Assembly: GCF_014696065.1 (NCBI RefSeq)
Contig: NZ_JACJPL010000031.1
Location: forward strand, 186,001 to 250,000
From: Leptolyngbya sp. FACHB-261
Lineage (GTDB): Bacteria > Cyanobacteriota > Cyanobacteriia > FACHB-261
Length of the DNA: 64,000 nt
Direction of reading: 5' to 3'
The notes under the pieces were generated by a model. The model did no database searches. It was not told the origin of the DNA and saw only the letters and a list, made by a program, of their open reading frames with translations. Positions 40,923 through 49,635 of this stretch are shown piece after piece. Made by a program: the position numbers and the translations under genes. How positions within the stretch are numbered: position 1 is the first letter of the stretch; each line of letters starts with the position of its first letter.

Positions 40923-41573
40923 TCAGTTTCTTGGCTCTTGCAATTTAGTCAGGAGCCAAGTTCCTACTTGTGATTGGTCTGTCTCACGACTGCGGCGAAG
41001 TGCCTCTTCGATCAGCGAGATGGAGAGGCCGGGGAGAGTTTTAGATTGAGTCATGCGCTTGCTGCCAAGCTCATAGATTTCAAAGGCAATGACCTGAGCA
41101 TTGTTCACATCAATCACCCAATACTCAGAAACGCCCAGATCTTCATATAACAGCCGTTTGCGTCCGAGGTCATCGCCAAGCGAAGAGTTAGCGATTTCAA
41201 TAACTAGATTAGGAGGCGGATAGCGGTCTAAGTCCACAACTGAAGTTTCGTCCGGAGCCGACTGAGCGCGTTCCCCAATGTAATAGGAGACGTCTGGCTG
41301 GCATTCTTGAACGCCAGTTTTCCGGTAGCTGCAGTTGGTGAGCCCGTTCAAAGGGATGCCTTTGAGAGTGCAAAACAAATTGATAGCAAAGATGACAACG
41401 GTATTACGGCGAGAGTGACCGGAACCGACTGGAGACATTTCAATTCGCAGATGCCCATCGTAGTAGTATCCCCTGGATTGCTGATAGTCTGGCTCGTCCA
41501 GAACCGCCAGGTACTCTTCCCAGGTTGCTGGAACCCATTGGTCAGTTAGCAACTGAGTCTTCAACTGGCTCAT
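40923..41573 (-). CDS. Uma2-family endonuclease-like protein
   Basis: A 216-residue protein of the Uma2 (DUF820) family, a PD-(D/E)XK-like fold abundant in cyanobacteria. Motifs: HLRIEMSPVGSGHSRRNTVV near residues 41-60, VQECQPDVSYYIG near 92-104 (the D-containing motif), and PPNLVIEIANSSLGDD then KRLLYEDLGVSEYWVIDVNN near 121-160 (E..K-like and YxxxGVxEYWVID). Whether these proteins cut DNA is mostly unproven. Two further relatives are at 50292 and 50899. It could be part of the mobile or selfish gene pool. Conserved residues appear intact. Confidence 0.88.
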   Translation of the reverse strand: MSQLKTQLLTDQWVPATWEEYLAVLDEPDYQQSRGYYYDGHLRIEMSPVGSGHSRRNTVVIFAINLFCTLKGIPLNGLTNCSYRKTGVQECQPDVSYYIGERAQSAPDETSVVDLDRYPPPNLVIEIANSSLGDDLGRKRLLYEDLGVSEYWVIDVNNAQVIAFEIYELGSKRMTQSKTLPGLSISLIEEALRRSRETDQSQVGTWLLTKLQEPRN

Positions 41574-41622
41574 AGTTCACCTCGCTTCAGCAAATTCCTG
41601 AGATGTCTCTAGCCTAGCGTCT

Positions 41623-42048
41623 TTAGCAATTCTGCTCGTTGGCTAGTTCTTCAATTAGAGTAGCAGGTGTCAAAATCCGAAGCGTGGAGCTGACGAAATC
41701 CTGCTGATTTCTAGTAACAATTGCATCTAGCTGATTCAGTACAGCACAGCTGTACTGAATAGCATCTTCAAAATCTCTAAAATCAATATTGAGTGCCATA
41801 GCGATGATGGCCTGATCAACAGTTGCAATTGAGCAGATAGAGGTCAATCTTTTCAAGAACTTGAGGGTCCAGCCGTGGCCTTGTTGTTTGCGAATAATGT
41901 AGTAAAGATCGCTGAGGGTTGATGCCGAAACGTATCCTTCAATAAGGCCTTGTTCAATAAGGGAGAAGATTTGATCACTCTCCTCTACATACGGCTGTCG
42001 TTGAAGAGCAAGATCTATAACAATGTTGGTATCGAGTAAGATTCTCAC
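41623..42048 (-). CDS. PIN-domain toxin (VapC-like)
   Basis: A 141-residue PIN-domain ribonuclease. Acidic active-site residues are visible: LLDTNIVIDL at the N-terminus, the central TLSDLYYIIRK, and DFRDFEDAIQYSCAV near 98-112, followed by IVTRNQQDF. VapC toxins cut tRNA or rRNA when freed from the antitoxin. The GTG start at 42048 overlaps the antitoxin stop (GTGA), which couples translation. The ORF can be extended upstream inside the antitoxin gene, but that is not expected. The pair is likely autoregulated. Confidence 0.85.
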   Translation of the reverse strand: MRILLDTNIVIDLALQRQPYVEESDQIFSLIEQGLIEGYVSASTLSDLYYIIRKQQGHGWTLKFLKRLTSICSIATVDQAIIAMALNIDFRDFEDAIQYSCAVLNQLDAIVTRNQQDFVSSTLRILTPATLIEELANEQNC

Positions 42049-42335
42049 AAGTTGTACTTTTCCTGCAAGGCATCCCACCTAGCCTGCTCTGGATCAAAGT
42101 CAGGGGGAGAAGGTTGGACATTCTCTAATAAATCTTTGAAAGCATTGGTACGGTATTGAACCGGTTTTTTAATGTCCTCGGATTCAAAGCTAGAGACGGA
42201 GTTAAGAGGTACTTCATCATGCCTGGTCACTTGTAGAATGATTACCTCAACATCTCCAGGTACCAAGTCAATGGCCTCTGTGATGATCAGATTGCCCTCT
42301 GAATTGATTTTCCCTTTGAATTTATAAGCCTTCAT
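42045..42335 (-). CDS. Antitoxin of PIN toxin, DUF-type
   Basis: A 96-residue protein with an N-terminal SpoVT/AbrB-like or DUF104-like strand region (KAYKFKGKINSEGNLIITEA), then an acidic linker and a C-terminal region rich in Asp/Glu/Pro (PSPPDFDPEQARWDALQEKY), as expected for neutralising a PIN toxin. GGAGG lies eight bases upstream of ATG 42335. It overlaps the toxin gene by four bases. The exact antitoxin family is uncertain; the arrangement is the main evidence. Confidence 0.75.
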   Translation of the reverse strand: MKAYKFKGKINSEGNLIITEAIDLVPGDVEVIILQVTRHDEVPLNSVSSFESEDIKKPVQYRTNAFKDLLENVQPSPPDFDPEQARWDALQEKYNL

Positions 42336-42575
42336 GGTGTTGTCCTCCACCAGTTCCTCAATTCTCTTCCAATTTAGGGCTGAAAATGCCCTTTATGCTG
42401 AGGTATCTGAGGAAACAACCCCTGTGCAGACAGCCTGACCAACTAGCTTGCAACATGCGAAGCAGACCAACTACCTGCTTGAGCAACAACAGCCATTTGT
42501 TTCTGCAACTCCCAGCAGGCTTCTAGCAAGTTATTAGGAAACTTGCTGGGGTTACAGAAGGCTACTGCTAGGGGG

Positions 42576-43286
42576 CTAGCCTGCTTGTACAGGTTGTGGT
42601 TGGGTTGATGATGAGGTTGCGACCTTAGGATCTGGGGTGACAGGGGTACGGCTGGTGAGGCCGCGAAATAGATCGCGGTCCTGAGGACGGTCGCGGTAGG
42701 CAGCACGAGCGGCGGCGTTGAGATGGGTTAGGCTCTCGTAGACCTTTTGGATAGCGTCGTGGCGTCGAGAGGTTGCTACACGGCGGTTGAGTTTGGCTTG
42801 CTCTTGCTTGCGGTTTAGCTCATCAAGGCGGTTGCGCAAAGTTTGTCCCTGGTCGGCATAGTCTTTGGGCTGACCGATATTGCTCAAGGTAGTCGCGTAA
42901 GTTTGGGCAAGATCAATCAGGCTGGGCAGGACAAACAGCATCTTGGACTCGTTGCTGTGGGAAGTACGGAAGGAGTTGTGGGGAAAAGGGTTGTGGGCAG
43001 TGTTGCCGAAGGCGAGTTTGCAGCGGTCGCGTAGCATGCTGCCCCAAGCAACAGCGTCCTTCAGGACGCTATCTTTGCTGGCCGTGAGTTGTTTCTGGAT
43101 GCTCAGCAGAGTTGCATCTACGGGCAGGGCTGAATAGGCTGCAATCTGGCTCTGGAATTGGTCAAGCTTGTCTGCGGTAACGCCCATAACGCTGAGATCA
43201 TCCAAACGTTTGCGGGCGAGATCGAGCTTGTTTTTAGCATCTTCAAGGATGACTTCTTCGGGCGCACTGGGTGGTCTGCGTTTCAT
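42576..43286 (-). CDS. Helical protein beside 21-bp array, unknown
   Basis: A 236-residue, mostly helical, charged protein. Coiled-coil-like segments lie at about residues 12-60 (LEDAKNKLDLARKRLDDLSV) and 145-185 (LRNRLDELNRKQEQAKLNRR). The middle holds SKDSVLKDAVAWGSMLRDRC. The C-terminus is Pro/Thr/Ser-rich. I recognise no family. Its start is about 60 bases from the 21-bp array at 43346-43545, the same arrangement as the gene at 52496 with its array. Both may be parts of one type of locus. Confidence 0.65.
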   Translation of the reverse strand: MKRRPPSAPEEVILEDAKNKLDLARKRLDDLSVMGVTADKLDQFQSQIAAYSALPVDATLLSIQKQLTASKDSVLKDAVAWGSMLRDRCKLAFGNTAHNPFPHNSFRTSHSNESKMLFVLPSLIDLAQTYATTLSNIGQPKDYADQGQTLRNRLDELNRKQEQAKLNRRVATSRRHDAIQKVYESLTHLNAAARAAYRDRPQDRDLFRGLTSRTPVTPDPKVATSSSTQPQPVQAG

Positions 43287-43345
43287 GGTGATGCTCTTAG
43301 TATTGGTTAGGTGAGTGTTGGTTTACGGGGTTTGAATAGTTGTTC

Positions 43346-43545
43346 CCAAGTTGGGAGAAAGATTCTAAACTTGGGGCGCTTAAACCAAAGCCTGGGGAGA
43401 AGTTACCTAGGTCTGGAGAGCTTTAGTCAAACTTTGACGAGAACCCTTCCAAGCTTGAGGAGCTTTGTCTAAAGTCTGGGGAGATTGATCCAAAGTCTGG
43501 AGAGCTTTAGCCGAAACTTGGGGAGATCAATTCCAAGCTTGGTTA
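43346..43545. repeat. 21-bp tandem array, about 10 units
   Basis: Units share the core (a/c)(c/t)tTGG(G/A)GAG. The last T of this core falls at 43372, 43393, 43414, 43435, 43456, 43477, 43498, 43519 and 43540, exactly 21 bases apart; a further unit is at 43352. Typical units are aagtctggggagattgatcc and aagtctggagagctttagcc. Alternate units end in 'gctttag' or 'gatcaatt'. The array lies upstream of the minus-strand gene at 42576. No long frame stays open here, so coding is not the reason for the period. Confidence 0.88.
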
Positions 43546-43675
43546 ACAACTGCCACAAGAATTTGAGAACAAGAGCAAGTTGCTGTTGCTCTAAAATGCA
43601 AAGTTCCCCCATGTCCCTAGGTTGGAAACAAGCAGGACAGGGTTAATCAGTCTTTAGATATTTGGGGGCAGGGAC

Positions 43676-43736
43676 GGGCGGGGAGACCCCGCCCCTACCG
43701 CAACCTAAAAATGGTAGGGGCGGGGTCTCCCCACCC
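43676..43736. repeat. Long perfect GC-rich inverted repeat
   Basis: GGGGAGACCCCGCCCCTACC (43680-43699) is followed after 13 bases by its exact complement, GGTAGGGGCGGGGTCTCCCC (43713-43732). GGG and CCC further out pair too. This is a palindromic element of the type dispersed in many filamentous cyanobacterial genomes. It lies between the 21-bp array and the acetyltransferase gene, and may act as a transcription terminator or be a small mobile repeat. Confidence 0.9.
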
Positions 43737-43786
43737 AACCCCTATGGCTCTCCCAATTTGCAGATAGCAGGTTTCCTATAGCAATC

Positions 43787-44329
43787 ATGTTTGAAACTAA
43801 GCGTTTGCTCGTGCGCGAGTGGCTGCCTAAACAAGATGCGGAGCAAGCCTTTGAGATTTACAGCGATCCTGAAGTCATGCGCTTTATTGGCAATGGCAGC
43901 ACTGTAGAGAGTGTTGAAGTCCAACAGGCTAATCTCCAAGGTTTGATTGAGGTCTATGCCAAACGCAAGAACGGCACTGGCTCTTGGGCCATCGTCACCC
44001 GGTCAAGCAGTGAAATTGTTGGGGCAGTCATCCTCAAACAACTGCCCGATAACCAAGGCCAGCCCACTCAGGATTACGAAGTAGGCTGGCACTTAAAACA
44101 GTCAGCTTGGGGCAAAGGCTATGCCACCGAAGCCGGACGCGCAGCAATCGAGTACGGCTTTAAGCTCCTGAAGTTGCCGGTCATCTATGCCGTAGTCAGA
44201 CCCGAGAACACAGCCTCACGACGAGTGACCGAGCGCTTAGGCATGGTGCCGATGGGACGCAGCCGCAAATACTACGGCGTCGAACTCGATCTGTTCAAGC
44301 TGGATGCAGAGAACTGGGCTGAGCGCTAA
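43787..44329 (+). CDS. GNAT-family N-acetyltransferase (RimJ-like)
   Basis: A 180-residue acetyltransferase of the RimJ/RimL type. The start MFETKRLLVREWLPKQDAEQ and the acetyl-CoA motif GWHLKQSAWGKGYATEAGRA (about 98-117) are diagnostic, followed by VRPENTASRRVTERLGM and a C-terminal YYGVELDLFKL. It probably acetylates N-terminal or small-molecule amines; the substrate is unknown. It follows the GC-rich inverted repeat at 43676 and stops seven bases before the convergent EamA gene. Confidence 0.92.
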   Translation: MFETKRLLVREWLPKQDAEQAFEIYSDPEVMRFIGNGSTVESVEVQQANLQGLIEVYAKRKNGTGSWAIVTRSSSEIVGAVILKQLPDNQGQPTQDYEVGWHLKQSAWGKGYATEAGRAAIEYGFKLLKLPVIYAVVRPENTASRRVTERLGMVPMGRSRKYYGVELDLFKLDAENWAER

Positions 44330-44335
44330 AGCCAG

Positions 44336-45265
44336 CTACTCACTGTAGAGCACCGAAACCCCAGCCATCGCCAGCAGTACGCAGGCTGCGCCTATCCATT
44401 GGATCGAAGAGAGCTGCTCTCCCAAAAACAGATAAGCCCCACCAATCGTGAAGATAGGGATCAGCGTCAGAAACAGCGAAGCAAGGCTAGCGGAGAGCCG
44501 TTGGAGGACAATTGTATGCAGCCAAAACGGGATGGCATGGAGCATAACCCCAGAAATTGCCGCTAGCCCCCAAATTCCCAAGCCGAGCTGGCTCAGGGGA
44601 GCAAACTCCGTCGCAGGCGACCAGACTAGCCAGACGACCAACACCCCCAGCAGACCAATCGCCTGATTCAGCGCCACCAGCAGCAGAGGTGCCAGATCAA
44701 CTACCCGCTGTCGAATCAGCACCGTATACAGAGCAGCGCAGAAAGTACCGCCAAAGATTAGCAGATTGCCCAGTAGTGAGTTGCTGCCGCTCGTCATGTC
44801 ATCGCCCGTCGCCGTCACCAGCGCCACACCAACGACGCCGAAAACCGCCAGAGCAATCAGGGGCGGTTGCAGCCGTTCCCCCAGCAGCAACCAAGCCAGA
44901 CCAATAATCATTAAGGTTTCAGTTGACCAGATCAGAGCCTCAATGCTGGCAGCCGTCAGGGACAGACCAATCAAACCCAAGATGAAAGCAAGTCCTGGCT
45001 GGAGTAGGCCCGGCAAAGCAAACCGCAGAATTTGCTGAACGGGTGGCAGTGGCAGACGTTGCGCAACCACCACAGCCCACAACAGTAGGTTGCTACACAG
45101 CAGCTGCACTACCAGGAGGGTGAGCGGCGGCATATGCGTCAATGCACCCTTGGTCATCACCGTCGCCATGCCCCAAGACGCCGCAGCCCCAATGCCAGCC
45201 GCTAAACTTTTCCACTCAAACAGACCGGAGGCAGGTGGGGAGGTAGATTCTTTCGGCAATTTCAA
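44336..45265 (-). CDS. EamA/DMT-family transporter
   Basis: A 309-residue membrane protein with ten predicted spans in two EamA halves (about 22-150 and 170-305). Each half ends in the family's typical sequence: LLLGERLQPPLIALAVFGVV in the first, FLGEQLSSIQWIGAACVLLAM in the second. Members export metabolites such as amino acids, purines or polyamines; the substrate is not inferable. It stands alone on the minus strand, convergent with the acetyltransferase. Confidence 0.92.
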   Translation of the reverse strand: MKLPKESTSPPASGLFEWKSLAAGIGAAASWGMATVMTKGALTHMPPLTLLVVQLLCSNLLLWAVVVAQRLPLPPVQQILRFALPGLLQPGLAFILGLIGLSLTAASIEALIWSTETLMIIGLAWLLLGERLQPPLIALAVFGVVGVALVTATGDDMTSGSNSLLGNLLIFGGTFCAALYTVLIRQRVVDLAPLLLVALNQAIGLLGVLVVWLVWSPATEFAPLSQLGLGIWGLAAISGVMLHAIPFWLHTIVLQRLSASLASLFLTLIPIFTIGGAYLFLGEQLSSIQWIGAACVLLAMAGVSVLYSE

Positions 45266-45362
45266 ATCACCCTAGACTTCCCCTGGATGCTACTGCGCCA
45301 TTACTGCGCCATTGAGATTCTCCAGCAGAAACCAAGCCTCAAAGCTCCCTCCTCAAAAGACC

Positions 45363-46286
45363 CTAAGCAGCAGGTCTCTGAGGACGACGACGCTGCCACC
45401 AACGCAAGGCAAAGGTCAGCGCTGCACCAGAGACTAACAAATAAGGACTAAAGGCGATCAGCCATAAACCCAGTGCCAACAGATCCAACGAGAAGGCTTG
45501 CATCGAGCGCGTCGATGACTTCCAAGACTCACCCAACCGCACACCAACCGCACGCTCAGCCACAGGACCAGAAGTCGCTGCCTCAAAGCTCACCGTGATG
45601 TTAGAGTAGGCCACCCGATTCTGCACCGACTTGAGTTGGGCATCAATCTGTTCGATCTGGCCGCGCACGTTGCCCAACTCCTGGGTCACGCGCAACACCT
45701 GCTCGATATTGCCAGAGCGGTCCATGATCTTGAGGATGTTGTCCTCAGTGCGTCGCAGATTGCGCAGACGAACTTGATAATCAACAATCTGGTCAGCAAC
45801 GTCTTCAGCTCTAATCGTGCGCGTTTGCACCTGACCCAGCTGGTTCAGCGCCGCCAAAGTCTGCTCAAAGCGAGACTGAGGCACCCGGAGTTGCGCTTGT
45901 GCTCTATGCGCAGTGTCTGAACGGATGGGAGATTGATCCTGCAGGTTCAGCACCTCTCCCTGCTGCTCCCGTACTAGCTCATTTAATGCCCGCACCGCTT
46001 TGTCTACATCCGGGACGACTAGGTTCACACTGGCTGTACGAACCAGTTGCGGGGCTGGCTTGGGAACGGCCTGAGCACTGGCTTGAGCCTTGGCCTGGTT
46101 ATCAGTCGAACCGGGAGCAAAAGCCTGGGCAACAGACCTAGGGGCGGGAGCTTCCGTCTTGGCTGTAAGCTCACCTGCACTGGGTCCTGAAGCGGCACTG
46201 GGCACGTTTGAGCTGGCACAACCAGTGATCACGGTGCCGCACAGTAGTAATCCAACCCACATACTGTTTCGAATTTCGGCTTGCAT
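45363..46286 (-). CDS. DUF4349 lipoprotein
   Basis: A 307-residue protein with a lipobox signal (LLLCGTVITGCASS), a low-complexity linker, then a DUF4349 domain (about 85-300): LVRTASVNLVVPDVDKAVRA, then LRVPQSRFEQTLAALNQLGQ, and QIVDYQVRLRNLRRTEDNIL. A coiled coil (about 165-215) precedes the final strand and a C-terminal membrane span (about 268-288). ATG 46286 follows GGAG by seven bases. The DUF4349 family is of unknown function; the same layout is common in cyanobacterial envelopes. Confidence 0.88.
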   Translation of the reverse strand: MQAEIRNSMWVGLLLCGTVITGCASSNVPSAASGPSAGELTAKTEAPAPRSVAQAFAPGSTDNQAKAQASAQAVPKPAPQLVRTASVNLVVPDVDKAVRALNELVREQQGEVLNLQDQSPIRSDTAHRAQAQLRVPQSRFEQTLAALNQLGQVQTRTIRAEDVADQIVDYQVRLRNLRRTEDNILKIMDRSGNIEQVLRVTQELGNVRGQIEQIDAQLKSVQNRVAYSNITVSFEAATSGPVAERAVGVRLGESWKSSTRSMQAFSLDLLALGLWLIAFSPYLLVSGAALTFALRWWQRRRPQRPAA

Positions 46287-46428
46287 TGCTGGTCTCCGTA
46301 ACCTATTCCTCATTAAGCGCTGTTAGCAGGCGGGTTAAATGGGTGGTTACGGAAATTGAAACTGTCTGCTCCAGATACTCAGGCTGAGAGCACAAGCTAC
46401 CCTGACAAGTTCACGCCCTATCAATTGA

Positions 46429-46458
46429 GGCCTATTAATTAGAGCTTATTAATAGGCC
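46429..46458 (-). terminator. Inverted repeat, possible terminator
   Basis: GGCCTATTAAT (46429-46439) and ATTAATAGGCC (46448-46458) are perfectly complementary with an eight-base loop. It begins eight bases beyond the stop of the minus-strand gene at 46466. No strong U-run follows in that direction, so termination or RNA stabilisation are both possible. Confidence 0.5.
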
Positions 46459-46465
46459 TTTCTGA

Positions 46466-46828
46466 TTACTGGTAATCGCCCTGCGCTCCTGCAAATTCAA
46501 TGTAGGTTAGCTCACAGAGATTCTGTGCCATTGCCAAATCGTAGCTGCCATCTTCATAGATCGCTTTGACATCGTAAACACATTGATTAGAACCATTAGT
46601 GAAATTTACTGGGAATGAACCGCCGCTCTCTAAAACTTCAGAACCCAGACGATCCTGACCCCATCGTCCTGAATTAGAAGAAGAAACATATAACTGCTCT
46701 ATGGTGAGATCGGTGTTGTTTAGTACTGCGAAATCACGTCGGTCAGCTGAAGCACTTTGAGCATTCAGCATCACCATTGGCAGTGCCACCGCAACCGTTA
46801 CCATTGCATTGCGTAGCGTCTGAAACAT
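46466..46828 (-). CDS. Small secreted protein, hypothetical
   Basis: A 120-residue protein with a signal peptide (VTVAVALPMVMLNAQSASA, cleaved near residue 28) and a compact mature domain with two cysteines (QCVYDVKAIYEDGSYDLA and NLCELTYIEF), probably a disulphide. The mature N-terminus reads DRRDFAVLNNTDLTIEQLYV and then GRWGQDRLGSEVLESG. This matches a pattern I recall from small exported proteins of unknown function in several phyla. ATG 46828 follows GGAG by seven bases. From 46829 to 47235 I see no gene. Confidence 0.78.
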   Translation of the reverse strand: MFQTLRNAMVTVAVALPMVMLNAQSASADRRDFAVLNNTDLTIEQLYVSSSNSGRWGQDRLGSEVLESGGSFPVNFTNGSNQCVYDVKAIYEDGSYDLAMAQNLCELTYIEFAGAQGDYQ

Positions 46829-47235
46829 GGGAAAGGCTCCTTCTTTATAATGATTTGGAACACTTAAGTTCAACGAGTTAGCTGCTTTGCGTTCCTTAAT
46901 TCTCAGAATAAAGAAATAGTCTTAGCGATGCATTCAGGGCCACGGCAAATTGAGTTGCCGATGTTCTTAAGGCAATTGCCTATTTCGGAAACTGTGTTGC
47001 CAAAACTTTCAACCTCGTCTCTAATGGTTGGCAACAGACGCGAAAATAACGCGAAAACAGAGTGGGTCCAAGGGCTTATCCTATTTACCCACCATCCCCG
47101 GATCCCATATGCACGGTCGGAACAGAGTAACAAGATGCCGGTTAAACCGTGGTAGTATCCCAGATGCTCTACAGGCTTTCCCTGTCAAATTTGACTCTTT
47201 CCTAAGTTCCCTTTGCTGACTCAGGACCCGGCTTT

Positions 47236-48993
47236 ATGCACCTGCGAGATTCTTTCCGCCGCACCAAGATTGTTGCCACCATTGGCCCTGCGTCCAGTCC
47301 GCCGCCAGTCCTGCGTGAACTGATTCAGACCGGAGCTACCACCCTGCGTCTGAACTTCTCCCACGGCGCATATGAAGACCATCAGCGCAATATCCGCAAC
47401 ATTCGGCAGATCGCCTTTGAGTTGAACCAGCCAGTTGGCATCTTGCAAGATCTTCAAGGACCGAAGATCCGGCTAGGGCGCTTTGAGCAGGGATCGATCA
47501 TCCTCGACAAGGGCGATAAGTTCATCCTCACCAGTCGTCCGATGCAGGGCAACCAGCAAATGAGCTGGGTGACTTACAACAACCTGGCGCAAGAAGTGCA
47601 CGAGGGTGCAACCATCCTGTTAGACGATGGCAAGGTTGAGTTGCAGGTCGAAAGTATTGACCGCAAGACCCAAGAACTTCACTGCATCACTGTGATCGGT
47701 GGGCCACTGTCCAACAATAAAGGTGTCAATTTTCCAGGCGTTTACCTTTCGATCAAGGCGCTCACCGATAAAGACCGCAAAGATCTGATCTTCGGTCTCG
47801 ATCAGGGCGTGGATTGGGTGGCTCTGAGCTTCGTGCGCAATCCCCAAGACATCCTAGAGATCAAAGAGCTGATCTCAGCGCGGGGCAAGCACGTGCCCGT
47901 GATCGCCAAAATCGAGAAGCACGAAGCGATTGAGGAAATGGAAGAGATCCTCTCGCTCTGCGATGGTGTGATGGTGGCGCGGGGTGATCTCGGCGTTGAA
48001 GTGCCAGCGGAGCAAGTGCCTCTGTTGCAAAAGCGCCTGATTCGAACCGCGAATCGGATGGGCATTCCGGTGATTACCGCGACCCAGATGCTTGACAGTA
48101 TGGTCAGTAATCAGCGCCCTACCCGTGCTGAGATTTCTGACGTTGCCAACGCGATCATGGATGGCACCGATGCCGTGATGCTGTCCAACGAGACCGCTGT
48201 GGGCAAGTTCCCAGTGCAGGCGGTTGCGACGATGGCTAGCATTGCTCAGGCGGTTGAGCGCGAGCACATTTTTACATCCGCCGAGAGCGTGGGGCAGTCG
48301 GTTCCTAATGCGATCTCCCAGGCCGTCAGCCGCATTGCCGAACAGCTGGATGCTGCTGCGATCATGACCCTCACCAAGTCAGGCGCCACAGCTCGCAACG
48401 TTTCCAAGTTCCGCTCTAAGATCCCGATTCTGGCGGTTACCCCCCACGCCGATGTTGCCCGTCAGCTGCAAATGGTTTGGGGCGTCCGTCCGCTGCTGGT
48501 GCTAGATCTGCCTTCCTCGCGCCAGACTTTCCAGGCCGCAGTCAATGTGGCTCAGGAAAAGCAACTAGTCGAAGATGGCGATCTCGTCGTGATGACTGCC
48601 GGTACACTCCAGGGGGTTTCTGGCTCGACGGACCTGATCAAAGTCGAAGTAGTGACGGCAGTGTTGGGTAAAGGTACGGGGATCGGCTCTGGCTCGGTGA
48701 GCGGACGAGCACGGGTCGCCTTCAATGGCTTCGATGCCTCCCAATTCGGTACCGGCGAAATCCTAGTGGCCCCGCGCACCGATGCGAACTATGTAGATGC
48801 CATTCGCAAGGCTGCGGGGATCGTCACCGAGGAAGACGGACTTGCCTGTCATGCAGCGATCATTGGTCTGCGCTTGGGCGTGCCGGTGATTGTGGGTGTC
48901 AAGAATGCTACTGAGGTAATCCGGGACGGTGCCATCCTCACGCTGGATTTGCAACGAGGTCTGGTTTTCTCGGGGGCCGGCTCATCGGAGTAG
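47236..48993 (+). CDS. pyk: Pyruvate kinase with C-terminal PEP-utiliser domain
   Basis: A 585-residue pyruvate kinase, making ATP and pyruvate from phosphoenolpyruvate and ADP in glycolysis. The barrel has RRTKIVATIGPAS, LRLNFSHG, the catalytic IAKIEKHEAIEEMEEIL and VMVARGDLGVEV, and DAVMLSNETAVGKFP. The C domain follows (about 350-470). A third domain (about 480-580) has ILVAPRTDANYV and TEEDGLACHAAIIGLRLGVP with the conserved swivelling-His region of PEP-utilising enzymes. This extra domain is known in Bacillus-type and cyanobacterial pyruvate kinases. The ATG at 47236 follows CAGGACCCGG and the family start HLRDSFRRTKI agrees. Confidence 0.97.
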   Translation: MHLRDSFRRTKIVATIGPASSPPPVLRELIQTGATTLRLNFSHGAYEDHQRNIRNIRQIAFELNQPVGILQDLQGPKIRLGRFEQGSIILDKGDKFILTSRPMQGNQQMSWVTYNNLAQEVHEGATILLDDGKVELQVESIDRKTQELHCITVIGGPLSNNKGVNFPGVYLSIKALTDKDRKDLIFGLDQGVDWVALSFVRNPQDILEIKELISARGKHVPVIAKIEKHEAIEEMEEILSLCDGVMVARGDLGVEVPAEQVPLLQKRLIRTANRMGIPVITATQMLDSMVSNQRPTRAEISDVANAIMDGTDAVMLSNETAVGKFPVQAVATMASIAQAVEREHIFTSAESVGQSVPNAISQAVSRIAEQLDAAAIMTLTKSGATARNVSKFRSKIPILAVTPHADVARQLQMVWGVRPLLVLDLPSSRQTFQAAVNVAQEKQLVEDGDLVVMTAGTLQGVSGSTDLIKVEVVTAVLGKGTGIGSGSVSGRARVAFNGFDASQFGTGEILVAPRTDANYVDAIRKAAGIVTEEDGLACHAAIIGLRLGVPVIVGVKNATEVIRDGAILTLDLQRGLVFSGAGSSE

Positions 48994-49030
48994 CAATTGC
49001 GGCCTTTGGGGTTGTGGGCAGTTGGGCGGC

Positions 49031-49396
49031 TTATTGGGCGCAGACTCGCTCCAGCACGGACCACATGGGTTCACCAGCACTGGCTTGCCGTAGCCGCTGA
49101 TCATCGTTGCCGGTACGGCGTTGCCCCTGCCAGTGCTCGATTTGCTGCCGCCGTCGGTACTGCCGAGTGGTGCAATCGGCTGAGGTGTAGGTATCGAAGG
49201 TTAGGGGTTGCCCCTCATAAGCGGTTTGGTAGCGGAACCAAAACCAGGCAAAGCGCCCATCACGCCTGATGCTATCCGGGTTGACCGAAAAGCGCTGATT
49301 ACTCTGGCTTTTGGCAACCTGGGTCCAGTCTGCTCTGCCTGGAGCAGCGCCCACTATCAGCAACACTAGGGTCAAGCCAACTACGTTCTTCCACAT
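49031..49396 (-). CDS. Surface-adhesin E-like small secreted protein
   Basis: A 121-residue protein with a signal peptide (VVGLTLVLLIVGAAPGRA, cleaved near residue 22), then the pattern DWTQVAKSQSNQRFSVNPDS, IRRDGRFAWFWFRYQTAYEG and FDTYTSADCTTRQYR. It fits the adhesin E-like family, in which two cysteines and a central beta sheet are typical; the second cysteine is in LERVCAQ at the end. The name comes from one studied member, and a role in adhesion here is not established. The ATG at 49396 follows GGAG by nine bases. It is convergent with pyk and ends 37 bases from its stop. Confidence 0.78.
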   Translation of the reverse strand: MWKNVVGLTLVLLIVGAAPGRADWTQVAKSQSNQRFSVNPDSIRRDGRFAWFWFRYQTAYEGQPLTFDTYTSADCTTRQYRRRQQIEHWQGQRRTGNDDQRLRQASAGEPMWSVLERVCAQ

Positions 49397-49635
49397 GTTC
49401 GTAAGCTCCAAGAGCGTCTTGCTCCCAAGATTCCCTTGGGTTATCTAGCCTAACTAAAACTCAGTTTTTGAGAAGATGGGTGCTTGCCCTCACAGGGCTC
49501 TGGAGGTTGGTATGTCTGCAAAGCCAGCCAACTCTTGACTATGAACCAAGGGCAGTGACGGCTAAATTTACAAGCACAACTACATTTGAGAATACTTGAA
49601 CACATCAAAGTATTTGTAGCCAGCAGGTCTGTTAA

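Noticed and set aside
46903-47155. Overlapping short frames on both strands upstream of pyk
   Set aside because: Neither has a start signal or family resemblance; it is more likely the pyk leader.
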